From: JANYGM01 sp043764015 | GTDB lineage: Bacteria > Bacteroidota > Bacteroidia > Cytophagales > Thermonemataceae | Assembly: GCA_043764015.1 (NCBI GenBank) | Contig: JAYUKY010000114.1 | Location: 1-64,000, forward strand | Length of the DNA stretch: 64,000 nucleotides | Direction: 5' to 3' | Shown: positions 17,765 through 25,604 of the stretch, piece after piece | Layout of the letters: each line of letters starts with the position of its first letter | How positions within the stretch are numbered: position 1 is the stretch's first letter | Notes under the pieces: model-generated | Database searches by the model: none | What the model was told of the DNA's origin: nothing | The model's input: the letters and a program-made list of their open reading frames with translations, nothing else | Translations under genes and position numbers: made by a program

Positions 17765-18274
17765 CTATTTTTCATAAATAATCACTTCCAAATCATCATT
17801 ACAAATGCTTAGAAGTTCTTTATTTGTTTTTTTTAGTATTGGGTGAACAAAATCAAGCGCAATTTCAGCCAAAGGCACGAGCACAAAAAGCCGCTCCTGC
17901 ATACGTGGGTGAGGCACAATAAGCAAATTTTCTCCAAAAATATCATTTATAATTACATTGTCAAAATAAATAATATCAATATCAATAATTCTCTCGCCCC
18001 AACGTGTTTTGCGCACTCTTCCTAAAAATAATTCTATGTCTAAAAGTACATTTAAAAGCATTTGTGGAGTTAAATTTGTACTAATTAGTATAATTTGGTT
18101 ACAAAAATCCGCTTGATTTTGCACGCCCCACGCTTTTGTTTGATAAAGTTTAGATTTTGATATTATTTTGCCTACTTTTTCTTCTAAAATAAGACAAGCA
18201 GCAGTAAGGTTTTCAGCAATATCTTTGATATTTTTTCCTATATTAGAACCTAAAGAAAGATAAACGAAGGGCAT
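17765..18274 (-). CDS. folK: 2-amino-4-hydroxy-6-hydroxymethyldihydropteridine diphosphokinase
   Basis: 169 residues, typical HPPK length. YLSLGSNIGKN is the start motif, QTKAWGVQNQADFCNQ the pterin loop, and FLGRVRKTRWGERIIDIDII the ATP/Mg2+ site with the paired aspartates; HPRMQERLFVLVPLAEI closes the core. The cytosolic enzyme transfers pyrophosphate from ATP to 6-hydroxymethyl-dihydropterin in folate synthesis. folK is not next to other folate genes here; the folD gene lies 6 kb away and is not linked by operon. Confidence 0.95.
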   Translation of the reverse strand: MPFVYLSLGSNIGKNIKDIAENLTAACLILEEKVGKIISKSKLYQTKAWGVQNQADFCNQIILISTNLTPQMLLNVLLDIELFLGRVRKTRWGERIIDIDIIYFDNVIINDIFGENLLIVPHPRMQERLFVLVPLAEIALDFVHPILKKTNKELLSICNDDLEVIIYEK

Positions 18275-18472
18275 TTTGAACGTGATTAAAGGTAATTTTA
18301 GAAAATATCTTAAAGGGTTTTTAAAATATTTTCAACTTTTTTTCTCAAAATTAAGCTAATAAAACAAAAAATACGTATTTTACAGAAAAATTTATAAAGA
18401 TTTATTCAAAGAATGCTTTAAAAAGCCTTAAAACCATAATAGTAACTCATAAGAACCTTACAAGATAGCTAA

Positions 18473-19576
18473 ATGCAAGACGAGGATATACCTAAAAAAC
18501 TAATTCTTTATATAGATGACGAGCCTAAAAACCTTGTTAGCTTCAAATCCGTGTTTAGAAGGCATTACGACATCTATCTTGCCACCTCTGCTATGGAAGG
18601 TAGCGTAATTATGGAGCAAAACCCTATTCAGTTAGTCATTACAGACCAACGTATGCCCAAAGTTACGGGAGTAGAGTTTTTAGAACAAATTGCAGGGCAA
18701 TATCCTGATGTAATGCGCATCATTCTTACGGGTTATTCTGATATGGAGGCTATTGTAGCGGCTATCAATAAAGGTAGAGTGCATCAATACATCACAAAAC
18801 CTTGGAAAAGTGAAGATTTGAAGGTCAGCATTGATAGTGCATTAGAAATAAATAGGCTAAAAACACAAAACCGTAGCCTTATGGACGAGCTACAAAAAAC
18901 TAATTACGAACTTGACCGCTTTGTTTATAGTGCTGCCCACGACTTGCGTTCCCCTATTGCCACGCTTTTAGGGCTGATTAACCTTAGCAAAACGGAAAAT
19001 AATTTGGACATAGTAAAAGATTATCTCAATCTCAAAGAAATTACTGTAAAAAGGCTGGACGAATTTATACAAGATATTGTAAATTATTCTAGTAATATGC
19101 GTTTGGAGATAGAAAAAAATGAAATTGATTTTAAAGAAATGACCCAAAAAGTGTTAAATAGCTTTAGCTTTTATAAAAATGCTGATAAAGTAGCACAAAG
19201 TATCAATGTATTACAAGAAGGTAGTTTTATTTGTGATAGAAAACGTTTAGAAGTGATTTTTAACAATATTATTGGTAATGCTTTGCGTTATTCTCGTGAT
19301 TATGAAACATCTTACCTCAAAATTTCTATTAAAGCAGATAGCCAACAAGCTATTATTCAGTTTACAGATAATGGAGAAGGTATTGAAACAGAACACATTG
19401 AGAAGATTTTTAATATGTTTTATAGGGCAAATTCAAAAGCGGGCGTAGGCTCGGGCTTAGGGCTATTTATTGCCCGTGAAATTGCACAAAAATTAGGCGG
19501 AGATGTAGGCGTACAATCAAAATATAATGTTGGTTCTGTCTTTACCGTAATAATTCCTAATTTTTTAGAGATTTAA
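18473..19576 (+). CDS. Hybrid response regulator-histidine kinase, cytosolic
   Basis: 367 residues, no membrane segments. Residues 10-125 form a receiver domain: acidic pocket DD (15-16), phospho-acceptor D58 in ITDQRMP, Thr/Gly in LTGYSD, and K109 in TKPW. A short helical linker (about 125-148) leads to a HisKA dimerisation domain with H156 in SAAHDLRSP, then HATPase_c: N box FNNIIGNALRYS, G1 FTDNGEGI and G2 SGLGLFIAREIAQKLGG. A receiver placed before the kinase suggests it is phosphorylated by another kinase and then feeds a further relay. No partner gene is adjacent. Confidence 0.93.
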   Translation: MQDEDIPKKLILYIDDEPKNLVSFKSVFRRHYDIYLATSAMEGSVIMEQNPIQLVITDQRMPKVTGVEFLEQIAGQYPDVMRIILTGYSDMEAIVAAINKGRVHQYITKPWKSEDLKVSIDSALEINRLKTQNRSLMDELQKTNYELDRFVYSAAHDLRSPIATLLGLINLSKTENNLDIVKDYLNLKEITVKRLDEFIQDIVNYSSNMRLEIEKNEIDFKEMTQKVLNSFSFYKNADKVAQSINVLQEGSFICDRKRLEVIFNNIIGNALRYSRDYETSYLKISIKADSQQAIIQFTDNGEGIETEHIEKIFNMFYRANSKAGVGSGLGLFIAREIAQKLGGDVGVQSKYNVGSVFTVIIPNFLEI

Positions 19577-19637
19577 TTAAACGGTCAGACCTCCGTTTCA
19601 CTACGGTACAGACCTATTTAATTAAATCTAAAAACAG

Positions 19638-19672
19638 AAAAACGTGTTAGATTGACTTCTAACACGTTTTTT
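19638..19672. terminator. Bidirectional intrinsic terminator
   Basis: Perfect 13-bp stem (left arm 19638-19650, aaaaacgtgttag; right arm 19659-19671, ctaacacgttttt) with an 8-base loop, A-tract before and T-tract after. It lies between the convergent kinase (stop 19576) and ahcY (stop 19718) genes. Confidence 0.88.
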
Positions 19673-19681
19673 ATTCAAAAT

Positions 19682-19717
19682 TTTCGTACCTCGTACTTCA
19701 AACTTCGTATCTAAAAC
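19682..19717. repeat. TTCGTAC-type heptamer repeats
   Basis: Degenerate 7-base units ttcgtac/ctcgtac/ttcaaac/ttcgtat follow the terminator and reach the ahcY stop codon. The same unit appears near 25500, 40845, 45358 and 49820. Confidence 0.6.
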
Positions 19718-21031
19718 TTAGTATCTGTAAGCATCATTTTTGAATGGTCCTACTTTCGCAACGCCAATATAATCAGCTTGGTCTGAAGTAAGTACATCAA
19801 TTTCTGCACCAACTTTCGCAAGGTGAAGATATGCAACTTTCTCGTCTAGGTGCTTAGGAAGTACATAAACATTGTTATCATATTTACCAGGGTTTTGCCA
19901 AAGTTCCATTTGTGCCAAAACCTGATTTGTGAATGAGCTAGACATTACAAAAGATGGGTGTCCAGTTCCACAACCAAGATTTACCAAACGACCTTCCGCC
20001 AAAACAATAATATCTTTACCTTCAATAGTATATCTATCCACTTGAGGTTTAATAATATCTTTTGATGCGCCATAGTTTTTATTCAACCAAGCCATATCAA
20101 TTTCAGTATCAAAATGTCCAATGTTACACAAGATAGCATTATGACGCATTGCTCTGAAGTGTTTTTCAACAACAATATGCATATTTCCAGTTGCCGTAAC
20201 AATAATATCAGCCAAAGGAATAGCCGTATCCATTTTAAGCACTTGGTAACCGTCCATTGCCGCTTGTAGCGCACAAATTGGGTCAATTTCAGTAACAATT
20301 ACACGCACACCTTGAGAACTCAAAGATTGCGCAGAACCTTTTCCTACATCACCATAACCAGCCACTACAGCCACTTTTCCAGCCATCATAATATCAGTAG
20401 CTCTACGAATAGCATCTACCAAAGACTCACGGCAACCGTATTTGTTATCAAATTTAGATTTCGTTACAGAATCATTGATATTGATAGCAGGAAGAGGCAA
20501 TTTACCATTTTTCACACGTTCATACAAACGGTGAACGCCAGTTGTTGTTTCTTCAGAAATACCTTTAATATCTGCAGCAAGTGCAGGAAAACGGTCAAGT
20601 ACCATATTTGTAAGGTCACCACCATCATCAAGAATCATATTCAAAGGTTTTCCACCTTCAAAAGCGTATAAAGTTTGCTCAATACACCAGTCAAATTCTT
20701 CTTCGTTCATACCTTTCCAAGCAAAAACAGGAACACCTGCCGCTGCAATAGCTGCCGCTGCGTGGTCTTGAGTAGAGAAAATATTACAAGAGGACCAAGA
20801 AACCTCTGCACCAAGTGCTGTAAGCGTTTCAATAAGCACCGCTGTTTGGATTGTCATGTGCAGACAACCCGCAATACGAGTGTTTTTAAGTGGTTTACTC
20901 TCGCCAAATTCTTCACGGAGCGACATCAAACCTGGCATTTCTGCTTCAGCCAATGAAATTTCTTTGCGACCCCATTCAGCTAGGGCTATATCTTTTACTT
21001 TGTAAGCAAGTTTTGCGGTTGTATCAGCCAT
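19718..21031 (-). CDS. ahcY: Adenosylhomocysteinase
   Basis: 437 residues. The substrate half starts with LAEWGRKEISLAEAEMPGLM and has CLHMTIQTAVLIETL and SCNIFSTQDHAAAAI; the NAD+ domain carries VAGYGDVGKGSAQSL; the C-terminus ends FKNDAYRY, the conserved tail that reaches into the neighbouring subunit and supplies Lys and Tyr for NAD+ binding. The cytosolic tetramer hydrolyses S-adenosylhomocysteine to adenosine and homocysteine, clearing the inhibitor produced by methyltransferases such as those in the polysaccharide locus. It is single in its transcription unit, with a good promoter upstream. Confidence 0.98.
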   Translation of the reverse strand: MADTTAKLAYKVKDIALAEWGRKEISLAEAEMPGLMSLREEFGESKPLKNTRIAGCLHMTIQTAVLIETLTALGAEVSWSSCNIFSTQDHAAAAIAAAGVPVFAWKGMNEEEFDWCIEQTLYAFEGGKPLNMILDDGGDLTNMVLDRFPALAADIKGISEETTTGVHRLYERVKNGKLPLPAININDSVTKSKFDNKYGCRESLVDAIRRATDIMMAGKVAVVAGYGDVGKGSAQSLSSQGVRVIVTEIDPICALQAAMDGYQVLKMDTAIPLADIIVTATGNMHIVVEKHFRAMRHNAILCNIGHFDTEIDMAWLNKNYGASKDIIKPQVDRYTIEGKDIIVLAEGRLVNLGCGTGHPSFVMSSSFTNQVLAQMELWQNPGKYDNNVYVLPKHLDEKVAYLHLAKVGAEIDVLTSDQADYIGVAKVGPFKNDAYRY

Positions 21032-21089
21032 TTTTTTATTAAATTTATACTAGATTTTATTTTAAAATAATATACTCTAAATTTTGGTG

Positions 21090-21121
21090 CAAAGGTAAAA
21101 AAAAATTAAATAAGGAACAAA
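21090..21121 (-). promoter_or_regulatory. ahcY promoter
   Basis: Minus strand TTTG (21118-21121), 20-bp spacer, TACCTTTG (21090-21097): a match to the TTTG/TAnnTTTG Bacteroidota promoter, 59 bp before the ahcY ATG. Confidence 0.65.
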
Positions 21122-21140
21122 TTTTTAATAAACTTTGTAG

Positions 21141-21148
21141 TATTTTTG
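21141..21148 (+). promoter_or_regulatory. Possible -7 element for 21202-21597
   Basis: TATTTTTG on the plus strand fits TAnnTTTG, 54 bp before the ATG at 21202. The surrounding sequence is very AT-rich, so this may be chance. Confidence 0.35.
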
Positions 21149-21201
21149 TATTTTGCATTCTCAATATTTCTACTACTTTTTCCAAAATCAACCTAAAAAC
21201 T

Positions 21202-21597
21202 ATGAAAAATGTATTTTTGTTTTCTATTCTCTTCCTGACTTTTTCTTTTAATACTTTTACGAATGTTCTTTTTGCACAAAAGAAAGATTGCCCCATCAAT
21301 ATAAAAGTTGATGTAAACCCCAATACAACTGATATTCGTACAATGAAAGGCGTGGTTTTAGGAACTTCCGCCAAAACTGCTAAAATTATTGCTACTTTTG
21401 GAAAAGAATATGTAGAAGTTTCTGTACCAAAAAATGATAAAAATGTTCTTTTACGCATAGAAAACTCACATTGTGAAGGTTATTGCAAACGTGCTGGGCG
21501 TGTGCGCCAACTCACCAAACGAGATGCAGGCTTGCTGGCAAATATTATCAAAAAACAAGAAATAGAGATTTTTAAGCAAATAGATGCTTGTAATTAG
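21202..21597 (+). CDS. Small secreted cysteine-containing protein, unknown function
   Basis: 131 residues. Signal peptide at 1-24 (KNVFLFSILFLTF core, cleavage after FAQ). The mature part of about 107 residues is basic and has four cysteines: one near its start (DCPIN), a CEGYC pair in the centre and one three residues from the end, which may form disulfides. I recognise no domain. The last 30 residues (RQLTKRDAGLLANIIKKQE) look helical. Its stop codon is followed immediately by a composite palindromic element. Expression from its own promoter is likely. Confidence 0.72.
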   Translation: MKNVFLFSILFLTFSFNTFTNVLFAQKKDCPINIKVDVNPNTTDIRTMKGVVLGTSAKTAKIIATFGKEYVEVSVPKNDKNVLLRIENSHCEGYCKRAGRVRQLTKRDAGLLANIIKKQEIEIFKQIDACN

Positions 21598-21862
21598 TTA
21601 GATAAGGACATTGTTAATTTGTATTCAGTCCCAGCAGGACGATATATTTATAGAAAAATAAACTACGAGAAAATGTACTCAGCCCCAGCGGGGCGGCATA
21701 TTTATATCAAAATTATGTCAAAAAATATATTAGCTTTAACGGAGTGATATTCTTATAAATATGTCGTCCCTCTGGGACTAAATACATTTTTTGCGTGATT
21801 TATTTTCTATAAATATACCGTCCCGCTGGGACTGAGTACATTTTCTCGTAGTTTATTTTTCT
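21598..21862. repeat. Composite inverted element of CCCAGCGGG palindromes, copy 1
   Basis: Four 13-bp palindromes of the gtcccagcgggac type at 21628, 21682, 21766 and 21820, the first two in one orientation and the last two in the other, each flanked by a tatttata-like string. A perfect 31-bp inverted repeat (21652-21682 and 21832-21862) joins the halves. The element starts right after the stop codon of the secreted-protein gene and ends 3 bp before the pyrH stop. Its left end matches, inverted, the right end of the copy at 23952-24260. Confidence 0.88.
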
Positions 21863-21865
21863 CAT

Positions 21866-22612
21866 TTAACGGTCATTTACGCCATTTTTTTCAAGCAAAC
21901 CTTCTCTCGTTACAAGTGTGCCGACTTGCTCACCTTGCATAATTTTGCTAAGATTACCTACTTTATTGATATCAAAAACAATAATGGGTAAATTATTTTC
22001 TCTGCAAAGCGTGAAGGCAGTCATATCCATCACATTAAGATTTTTTTCATAGACTTCATCAAAGGAAACGTGGGTATAACGTACTGCATTAGCATCTTTA
22101 TTGGGGTCTGCCGTATAAATACCATCAACTTTTGTACCTTTCAAAACTACATCAGCCTCAATTTCAATAGCTCTTAGACTTGCCGCAGAATCTGTGGTAA
22201 AATACGGATTTCCTGTGCCTGCCGCCAAAATAACTACTCTACCTTTCTCCAAATGACGAATAGCACGTCTGCGGATAAATGGCTCGCAAACTTGCTCCAT
22301 TTTGAGTGCAGACATCAAACGAGTAAAACAACCTTGTTTTTCTATAGCATTTTGCATTGCCATACCATTGATAACAGTTGCCAACATTCCCATATAATCA
22401 CCTTGTACTTTGTCTATACCAGATTTGTCAGCTTCAGAACCTCTATAAATATTCCCTCCACCAACCACAACTGCTACTTGTATGCCAAGTTTTACTACCT
22501 CACTGATTTCGTGGGCGTATTGTTCTAGTTTTTGAGGGTTAATTACGTATTCCTGACGGTCTCCAGCGAGTGCTTCTCCGCTAAGTTTGAGTAAAATGCG
22601 TTTATATTTCAT
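21866..22612 (-). CDS. pyrH: UMP kinase
   Basis: 248 residues. RILLKLSGEAL is the phosphate-binding start, VVVGGGNIYRG and GTGNPYFTTDSAASLRAIE mark the nucleotide and UMP sites, and LKGTKVDGIYTADP is the amino-acid-kinase-family signature. The bacterial hexamer makes UDP from UMP and ATP. The last 12 or so residues (after GTLVTREG) extend a little past what I expect for the family, and the stop codon abuts the composite palindromic element, so the element's insertion may have altered the C-terminus. frr, its usual partner in many bacteria, lies 12 kb away. Confidence 0.96.
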   Translation of the reverse strand: MKYKRILLKLSGEALAGDRQEYVINPQKLEQYAHEISEVVKLGIQVAVVVGGGNIYRGSEADKSGIDKVQGDYMGMLATVINGMAMQNAIEKQGCFTRLMSALKMEQVCEPFIRRRAIRHLEKGRVVILAAGTGNPYFTTDSAASLRAIEIEADVVLKGTKVDGIYTADPNKDANAVRYTHVSFDEVYEKNLNVMDMTAFTLCRENNLPIIVFDINKVGNLSKIMQGEQVGTLVTREGLLEKNGVNDR

Positions 22613-22671
22613 AGATTCTTTTTAGATTTTTTGGAGATTGGAAAACTTTATTTAAGCGTTTATTTTTTGTG

Positions 22672-22679
22672 CAAAGGTA
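22672..22679 (-). promoter_or_regulatory. -7 element for pyrH
   Basis: TACCTTTG on the minus strand, 60 bp before the pyrH ATG, the same octamer as at ahcY and matching TAnnTTTG. Confidence 0.5.
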
Positions 22680-22731
22680 CGAATTTTTTGGTATTTTGCA
22701 TCTTTTTAAATTCACAATTTACTGATTTTTT

Positions 22732-23391
22732 ATGTCAATTATTGAAAAAACTATCATTGAAAAAACCATCATTTTCGTAAAAGAAAAATTATATAATGCA
22801 GAAAGTGGACACGACTGGTTTCATGTAGAGCGTGTCTATAAAAATGCACTTTTTATAGCTCAAAACGAAACTTGTAACGTGCTTGTAGTGCAATTAGGCG
22901 CACTTTTACACGACATAGCAGATAGTAAATTCCATAACGGAGATGAAACCATTGCGCCCAAAATCACTCGTCAGTTTTTGGAGCAGGAAAATACAGAAGA
23001 AACTGTTATTCAACACGTTATAAGTATCATTGAAAATATTTCATTCAAAAGAGGAAATTTTGACAAAAAGTTCACTTCCAAAGAGTTAGAAATTGTGCAA
23101 GATGCTGATAGGCTTGATGCGCTGGGCGCAATAGGCATTGCAAGGACTTTTAATTATGGTGGTTTCAAAAATAGACTTTTATACGACCCAAACATTCCGC
23201 CCAATCTCAATATGACAAAAGAAGAATATAAAAATGCTAATTCACACACTATCAACCATTTCTACGAAAAACTTTTATTGTTAAAAGACAAAATGAATAC
23301 TAAAATAGGTAAAGAAATGGCACAAGAAAGACACCAATTTATGGAGGTTTTTTTGGCACAATTTCACGCAGAATGGAAGGCAATAAAATAG
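22732..23391 (+). CDS. HD-domain phosphohydrolase
   Basis: 219 residues, all helical. Metal ligands of the HD superfamily are visible: H in GHDWFHVERV, the HD pair in LGALLHDIAD, a further HN/D region near KFHNGDE, and the last Asp in IVQDADRLDALGAIGIAR. This arrangement matches the YedJ-like group of cytosolic HD hydrolases, whose substrates are probably nucleotides or related phosphates. An N-terminal short duplication (IIEKTIIEKTII) is notable but may be irrelevant. It diverges from pyrH and is followed after 54 bp by the MerC gene with its own control region. Confidence 0.9.
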   Translation: MSIIEKTIIEKTIIFVKEKLYNAESGHDWFHVERVYKNALFIAQNETCNVLVVQLGALLHDIADSKFHNGDETIAPKITRQFLEQENTEETVIQHVISIIENISFKRGNFDKKFTSKELEIVQDADRLDALGAIGIARTFNYGGFKNRLLYDPNIPPNLNMTKEEYKNANSHTINHFYEKLLLLKDKMNTKIGKEMAQERHQFMEVFLAQFHAEWKAIK

Positions 23392-23412
23392 AAGTTAGAG
23401 AAAAATCTAAAC

Positions 23413-23459
23413 TATATTTGCAACATTGTTGAACTTTTATTATATTTGCAACATTGTTT
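23413..23459 (+). promoter_or_regulatory. Promoter with two dyad operators, Fur/Zur-like, before merC-type gene
   Basis: An 18-bp direct repeat tatatttgcaacattgtt occurs at 23413-23430 and 23441-23458. Its TTTG in copy one and TATATTTG in copy two form a Bacteroidota promoter with a 20-bp spacer. Each copy contains a dyad, caacattgttg (23421-23431) and caacattgttt (23449-23459), so a dimeric regulator could cover both the spacer and the start site. The layout resembles metal-responsive Fur-family control often seen with MerC-type genes; the regulator itself is not in this window. Confidence 0.65.
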
Positions 23460-23499
23460 AATAAAGCAACTCAAAATTTACTATCTCTACTCAAAAAAG

Positions 23500-23904
23500 A
23501 TGAAAACACAGATAATTTCCAAAAATACTTCTGAAAACACCAATAAATTTGGGTTAATTTTGCCATTTTTGTGTGCTATTCATTGTGTTGCTTTGCCATT
23601 TTTGGTGAGTTTGTTGCCATTTTTAGGACAAAGTTTCTTATCTTCTGAAATTTTTGAATGGCTGATGCTACTCACAGGTGCGTGTACGTCTGCGTATTTG
23701 CTCACTCGTGATAGACGCATACACAAACAATTTTCTCCAATAATATTAGCTTTATTGGGTTTTGGAGTGCTTAGTTTGGGGCATATCTTCCACGAAGTTA
23801 GTTATATAGAATTCATTTCTATTGGTGTGGGTTGCACTAGCCTACTTTTTGCTTATATTCTTAACTGGAATTTTATCAAAAAAATGAAAAAATGTGTTTG
23901 CTAA
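23500..23904 (+). CDS. MerC-domain membrane protein
   Basis: I prefer the ATG at 23500 (MKTQIISKNTSE) over that at 23446, because the latter lies inside the operator repeat. The product is 134 residues with four membrane segments; the first has FLCAIHCVALPFLVSLLPFL, with the Cys-x3-Cys-like (CAIHC) metal site of MerC-family transporters. Many Bacteroidota MerC-like proteins are controlled by a Fur-family repressor and are thought to import or handle metal such as zinc rather than mercury. There is no Mer operon here. It ends KKCVC, a further cysteine pair. Confidence 0.85.
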   Translation: MKTQIISKNTSENTNKFGLILPFLCAIHCVALPFLVSLLPFLGQSFLSSEIFEWLMLLTGACTSAYLLTRDRRIHKQFSPIILALLGFGVLSLGHIFHEVSYIEFISIGVGCTSLLFAYILNWNFIKKMKKCVC

Positions 23905-23951
23905 ACGCTTAAAAAACACTATTACACAACATCAATAAAAGATACACAACC

Positions 23952-24260
23952 TAGATAATGACATTGATATTTCGTAACTAGCCCCAGCGGGGCGAAATAT
24001 TTATAGAGGGATGATTATATTTTGTATTCAGTCCCAGCGGGACGACATCTAGCAAGTGCTAATTTGTAAAAATTGGATAACGAGATTGGCAAACTAATTA
24101 CTATGAAAAATAATTTTATTATTATAAATATTTCGCCCCACTGGGGCTGAATACATTTTTTGGTGGTTTATTTTTCTATAAATATATCGTCCCGCTGGGA
24201 CAGTCCCGCTGGGACAGTCCCGCTGGGACTGAATACAAATTAACAATATCGTTATCTAAT
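23952..24260. repeat. Composite inverted element of CCCAGCGGG palindromes, copy 2
   Basis: Palindromes at 23981 and 24031 lie in one orientation and those at 24135, 24189, 24203 and 24217 in the other. The last three are a 14-bp tandem array (gtcccgctgggaca units). The centre (24044-24134) has no palindrome. Outer end ctgaatacaaattaacaata to tatctaa matches, inverted, the left end of the copy at 21598. The left end (ctagataatgacattgatat) is a more diverged form. The 23905-24261 gap contains nothing else. Confidence 0.87.
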
Positions 24261-24261
24261 T

Positions 24262-24465
24262 ATGGAAAAGAGTAAAAAATTAGAAAAATTCCTAACCCTA
24301 GTGAGTAATGAAAAGTCAGGTTGGTTAGAAAAAATGAAAATAAGGCAAGCTAACCAAGCGTCTTTAAAAAAATCTGGCAAAATTCCGTTCAATATCACAA
24401 ATATTGAACGAAAAACAATATCAGTTCTTAATGGTGTACAAGAACAGAATGTGACTGCAAATTAA
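24262..24465 (+). CDS. Short protein resembling the head of a XRE-type antitoxin
   Basis: 67 residues. LEKFLTLVSNEKSGWLEKMK and the following ANQASLKKSGKIPFNI resemble the N-terminal helical leader of Bacteroidota XRE-family regulators, which usually read LVS..K...LEK...R..N...L..S..IA before a helix-turn-helix; here the helix-turn-helix is missing. It may be a truncated remnant or a small gene of its own. It begins 1 bp after the end of the composite palindromic element, so its start may have come with it. A hairpin at 24493-24527 follows. Low-to-moderate confidence that it is translated. Confidence 0.45.
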   Translation: MEKSKKLEKFLTLVSNEKSGWLEKMKIRQANQASLKKSGKIPFNITNIERKTISVLNGVQEQNVTAN

Positions 24466-24492
24466 ATAAGGCTACATCAATCATCATAATTG

Positions 24493-24527
24493 TTTCTTCT
24501 ATTGAAAATAAAAAACAATAGAAGAAA
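24493..24527. terminator. Hairpin between short ORF and folD
   Basis: Perfect 12-bp inverted repeat (tttcttctattg at 24493-24504, caatagaagaaa at 24516-24527) with an 11-base A-rich loop and a following TTATTTTG. It is weak in GC, so it may be either a terminator for the short ORF or part of the folD leader. Confidence 0.45.
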
Positions 24528-24544
24528 TTATTTTGTTTAATTGC

Positions 24545-24552
24545 TATCTTTG
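24545..24552 (+). promoter_or_regulatory. -7 element for folD
   Basis: TATCTTTG on the plus strand matches TAnnTTTG, 29 bp before the ATG at 24581. It supports the ATG at 24581 and excludes the longer frame starting at 24533, which would begin upstream of the promoter. Confidence 0.55.
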
Positions 24553-24580
24553 CACTTCCAAAACACTATTTTATTTCTCA

Positions 24581-25495
24581 ATGCAATTATTAGACGGAAA
24601 ATACCTTTCAGCCCAAATCAAAAATGAACTTTTTTTGGAAGTAGAAAAAATCAAAGCAAAAAATGGCAAAATACCCCATTTGGTAGCTATTTTGGTGGGG
24701 CACGATGGCGCAAGTGAAACTTATGTAGCAAGCAAAATAAAGGCTTGCGGAGAAGTTGGCTTCCGCTCCACGCTTATACGTGAGCCTGCGACTATTTCAG
24801 AAACGAAACTCCTCCAAATCATTCAAAATCTCAATAATGATATTGATGTTGATGGCTTTATTGTGCAGCTTCCATTACCAAAACATATCTCTGAAAATAT
24901 TATTATACAAGCCATTGCACCAGAAAAAGATGTTGATGGTTTTCACCCAATCAATGTTGGGCGTGTCGTAAAAGGTTTACCTGCTTATATTTCTGCGACA
25001 CCTTTTGGTATTTTGCAAATGCTTGGACGTTATGATATTCAAACAGCAGGCAAACATTGTGTTGTCTTAGGGCGTAGCCAAATTGTAGGAACGCCAATGG
25101 CTATTTTGATGGGACAAAAACAAAAAATAGGAAATTGTACTGTTACAATGTGCCACAGTCAGACTGAAAATATTGCATTTTTCACTAAAAATGCGGATAT
25201 TATTATTGCCGCTATTGGTATTCCAGAATTTCTTACAGCTGATATGGTAAAACAAGGAGCTATTGTGATAGATGTTGGCATTACTCGTGTGGAAGATTTG
25301 ACTAAAAAAAGTGGCTATACACTCAAAGGAGATGTTAAATTTGATGAAGTAGCACAAAAGGCAAGCTACATCACACCTGTTCCTGGTGGCGTAGGACTAA
25401 TGACCGTTTGCGCTTTGATGCAAAACACACTCACAGCAGCAAAAAAAGGCATTTATTCAGATGAATTGATGCTACAATTAGCAAGAAGCTTTTAG
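24581..25495 (+). CDS. folD: Bifunctional methylenetetrahydrofolate dehydrogenase/cyclohydrolase
   Basis: 304 residues from MQLLDGKYLS. Signatures: HDGASETYVASKIKACGEVG (contains the catalytic Y-x3-K), GFIVQLPLPKHI, DVDGFHPINVGR, CVVLGRSQIVGTPMAILM (the Rossmann NAD(P) loop) and PVPGGVGLMTVCALMQNT. The cytosolic dimer interconverts 5,10-methylene-THF, 5,10-methenyl-THF and 10-formyl-THF for purine and formyl-Met synthesis. It stands as a single-gene unit, with a promoter just upstream and a strong terminator downstream. Confidence 0.97.
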   Translation: MQLLDGKYLSAQIKNELFLEVEKIKAKNGKIPHLVAILVGHDGASETYVASKIKACGEVGFRSTLIREPATISETKLLQIIQNLNNDIDVDGFIVQLPLPKHISENIIIQAIAPEKDVDGFHPINVGRVVKGLPAYISATPFGILQMLGRYDIQTAGKHCVVLGRSQIVGTPMAILMGQKQKIGNCTVTMCHSQTENIAFFTKNADIIIAAIGIPEFLTADMVKQGAIVIDVGITRVEDLTKKSGYTLKGDVKFDEVAQKASYITPVPGGVGLMTVCALMQNTLTAAKKGIYSDELMLQLARSF

Positions 25496-25532
25496 AAATA
25501 CGAAGTTTGAGATACGAAGTACAAAATACGAA
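25493..25532. repeat. AATACGAAG-type heptamer repeats
   Basis: Degenerate 7-base units (aatacga/agtttga/gatacga/agtacaa/aatacga) from the folD stop codon onward; the inverted form of the ttcgtac family. Confidence 0.6.
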
Positions 25533-25536
25533 TAAG

Positions 25537-25570
25537 AAAGTCGCTTAAATCTTAATTTAAGCGACTTTTT
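25537..25570. terminator. Bidirectional intrinsic terminator
   Basis: Perfect 14-bp stem: aaagtcgcttaaat (25537-25550), loop ctta, right arm 25555-25568, then TT. It serves folD on the plus strand and probably the convergent gene at 25605. Confidence 0.88.
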
Positions 25571-25604
25571 AGGTAAAACCGTAATTGATAATTCGTAATT
25601 GAAT

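Noticed and set aside
21057..21458. 133-residue minus-strand frame opposite the secreted protein gene
   Set aside because: Antisense to a gene with a clear signal peptide and overlapping the ahcY promoter; no family-like features.
24189..24229. CRISPR-like tandem repeats
   Set aside because: Units are 14 bp with a 1-bp spacing, without unique spacers or cas genes.
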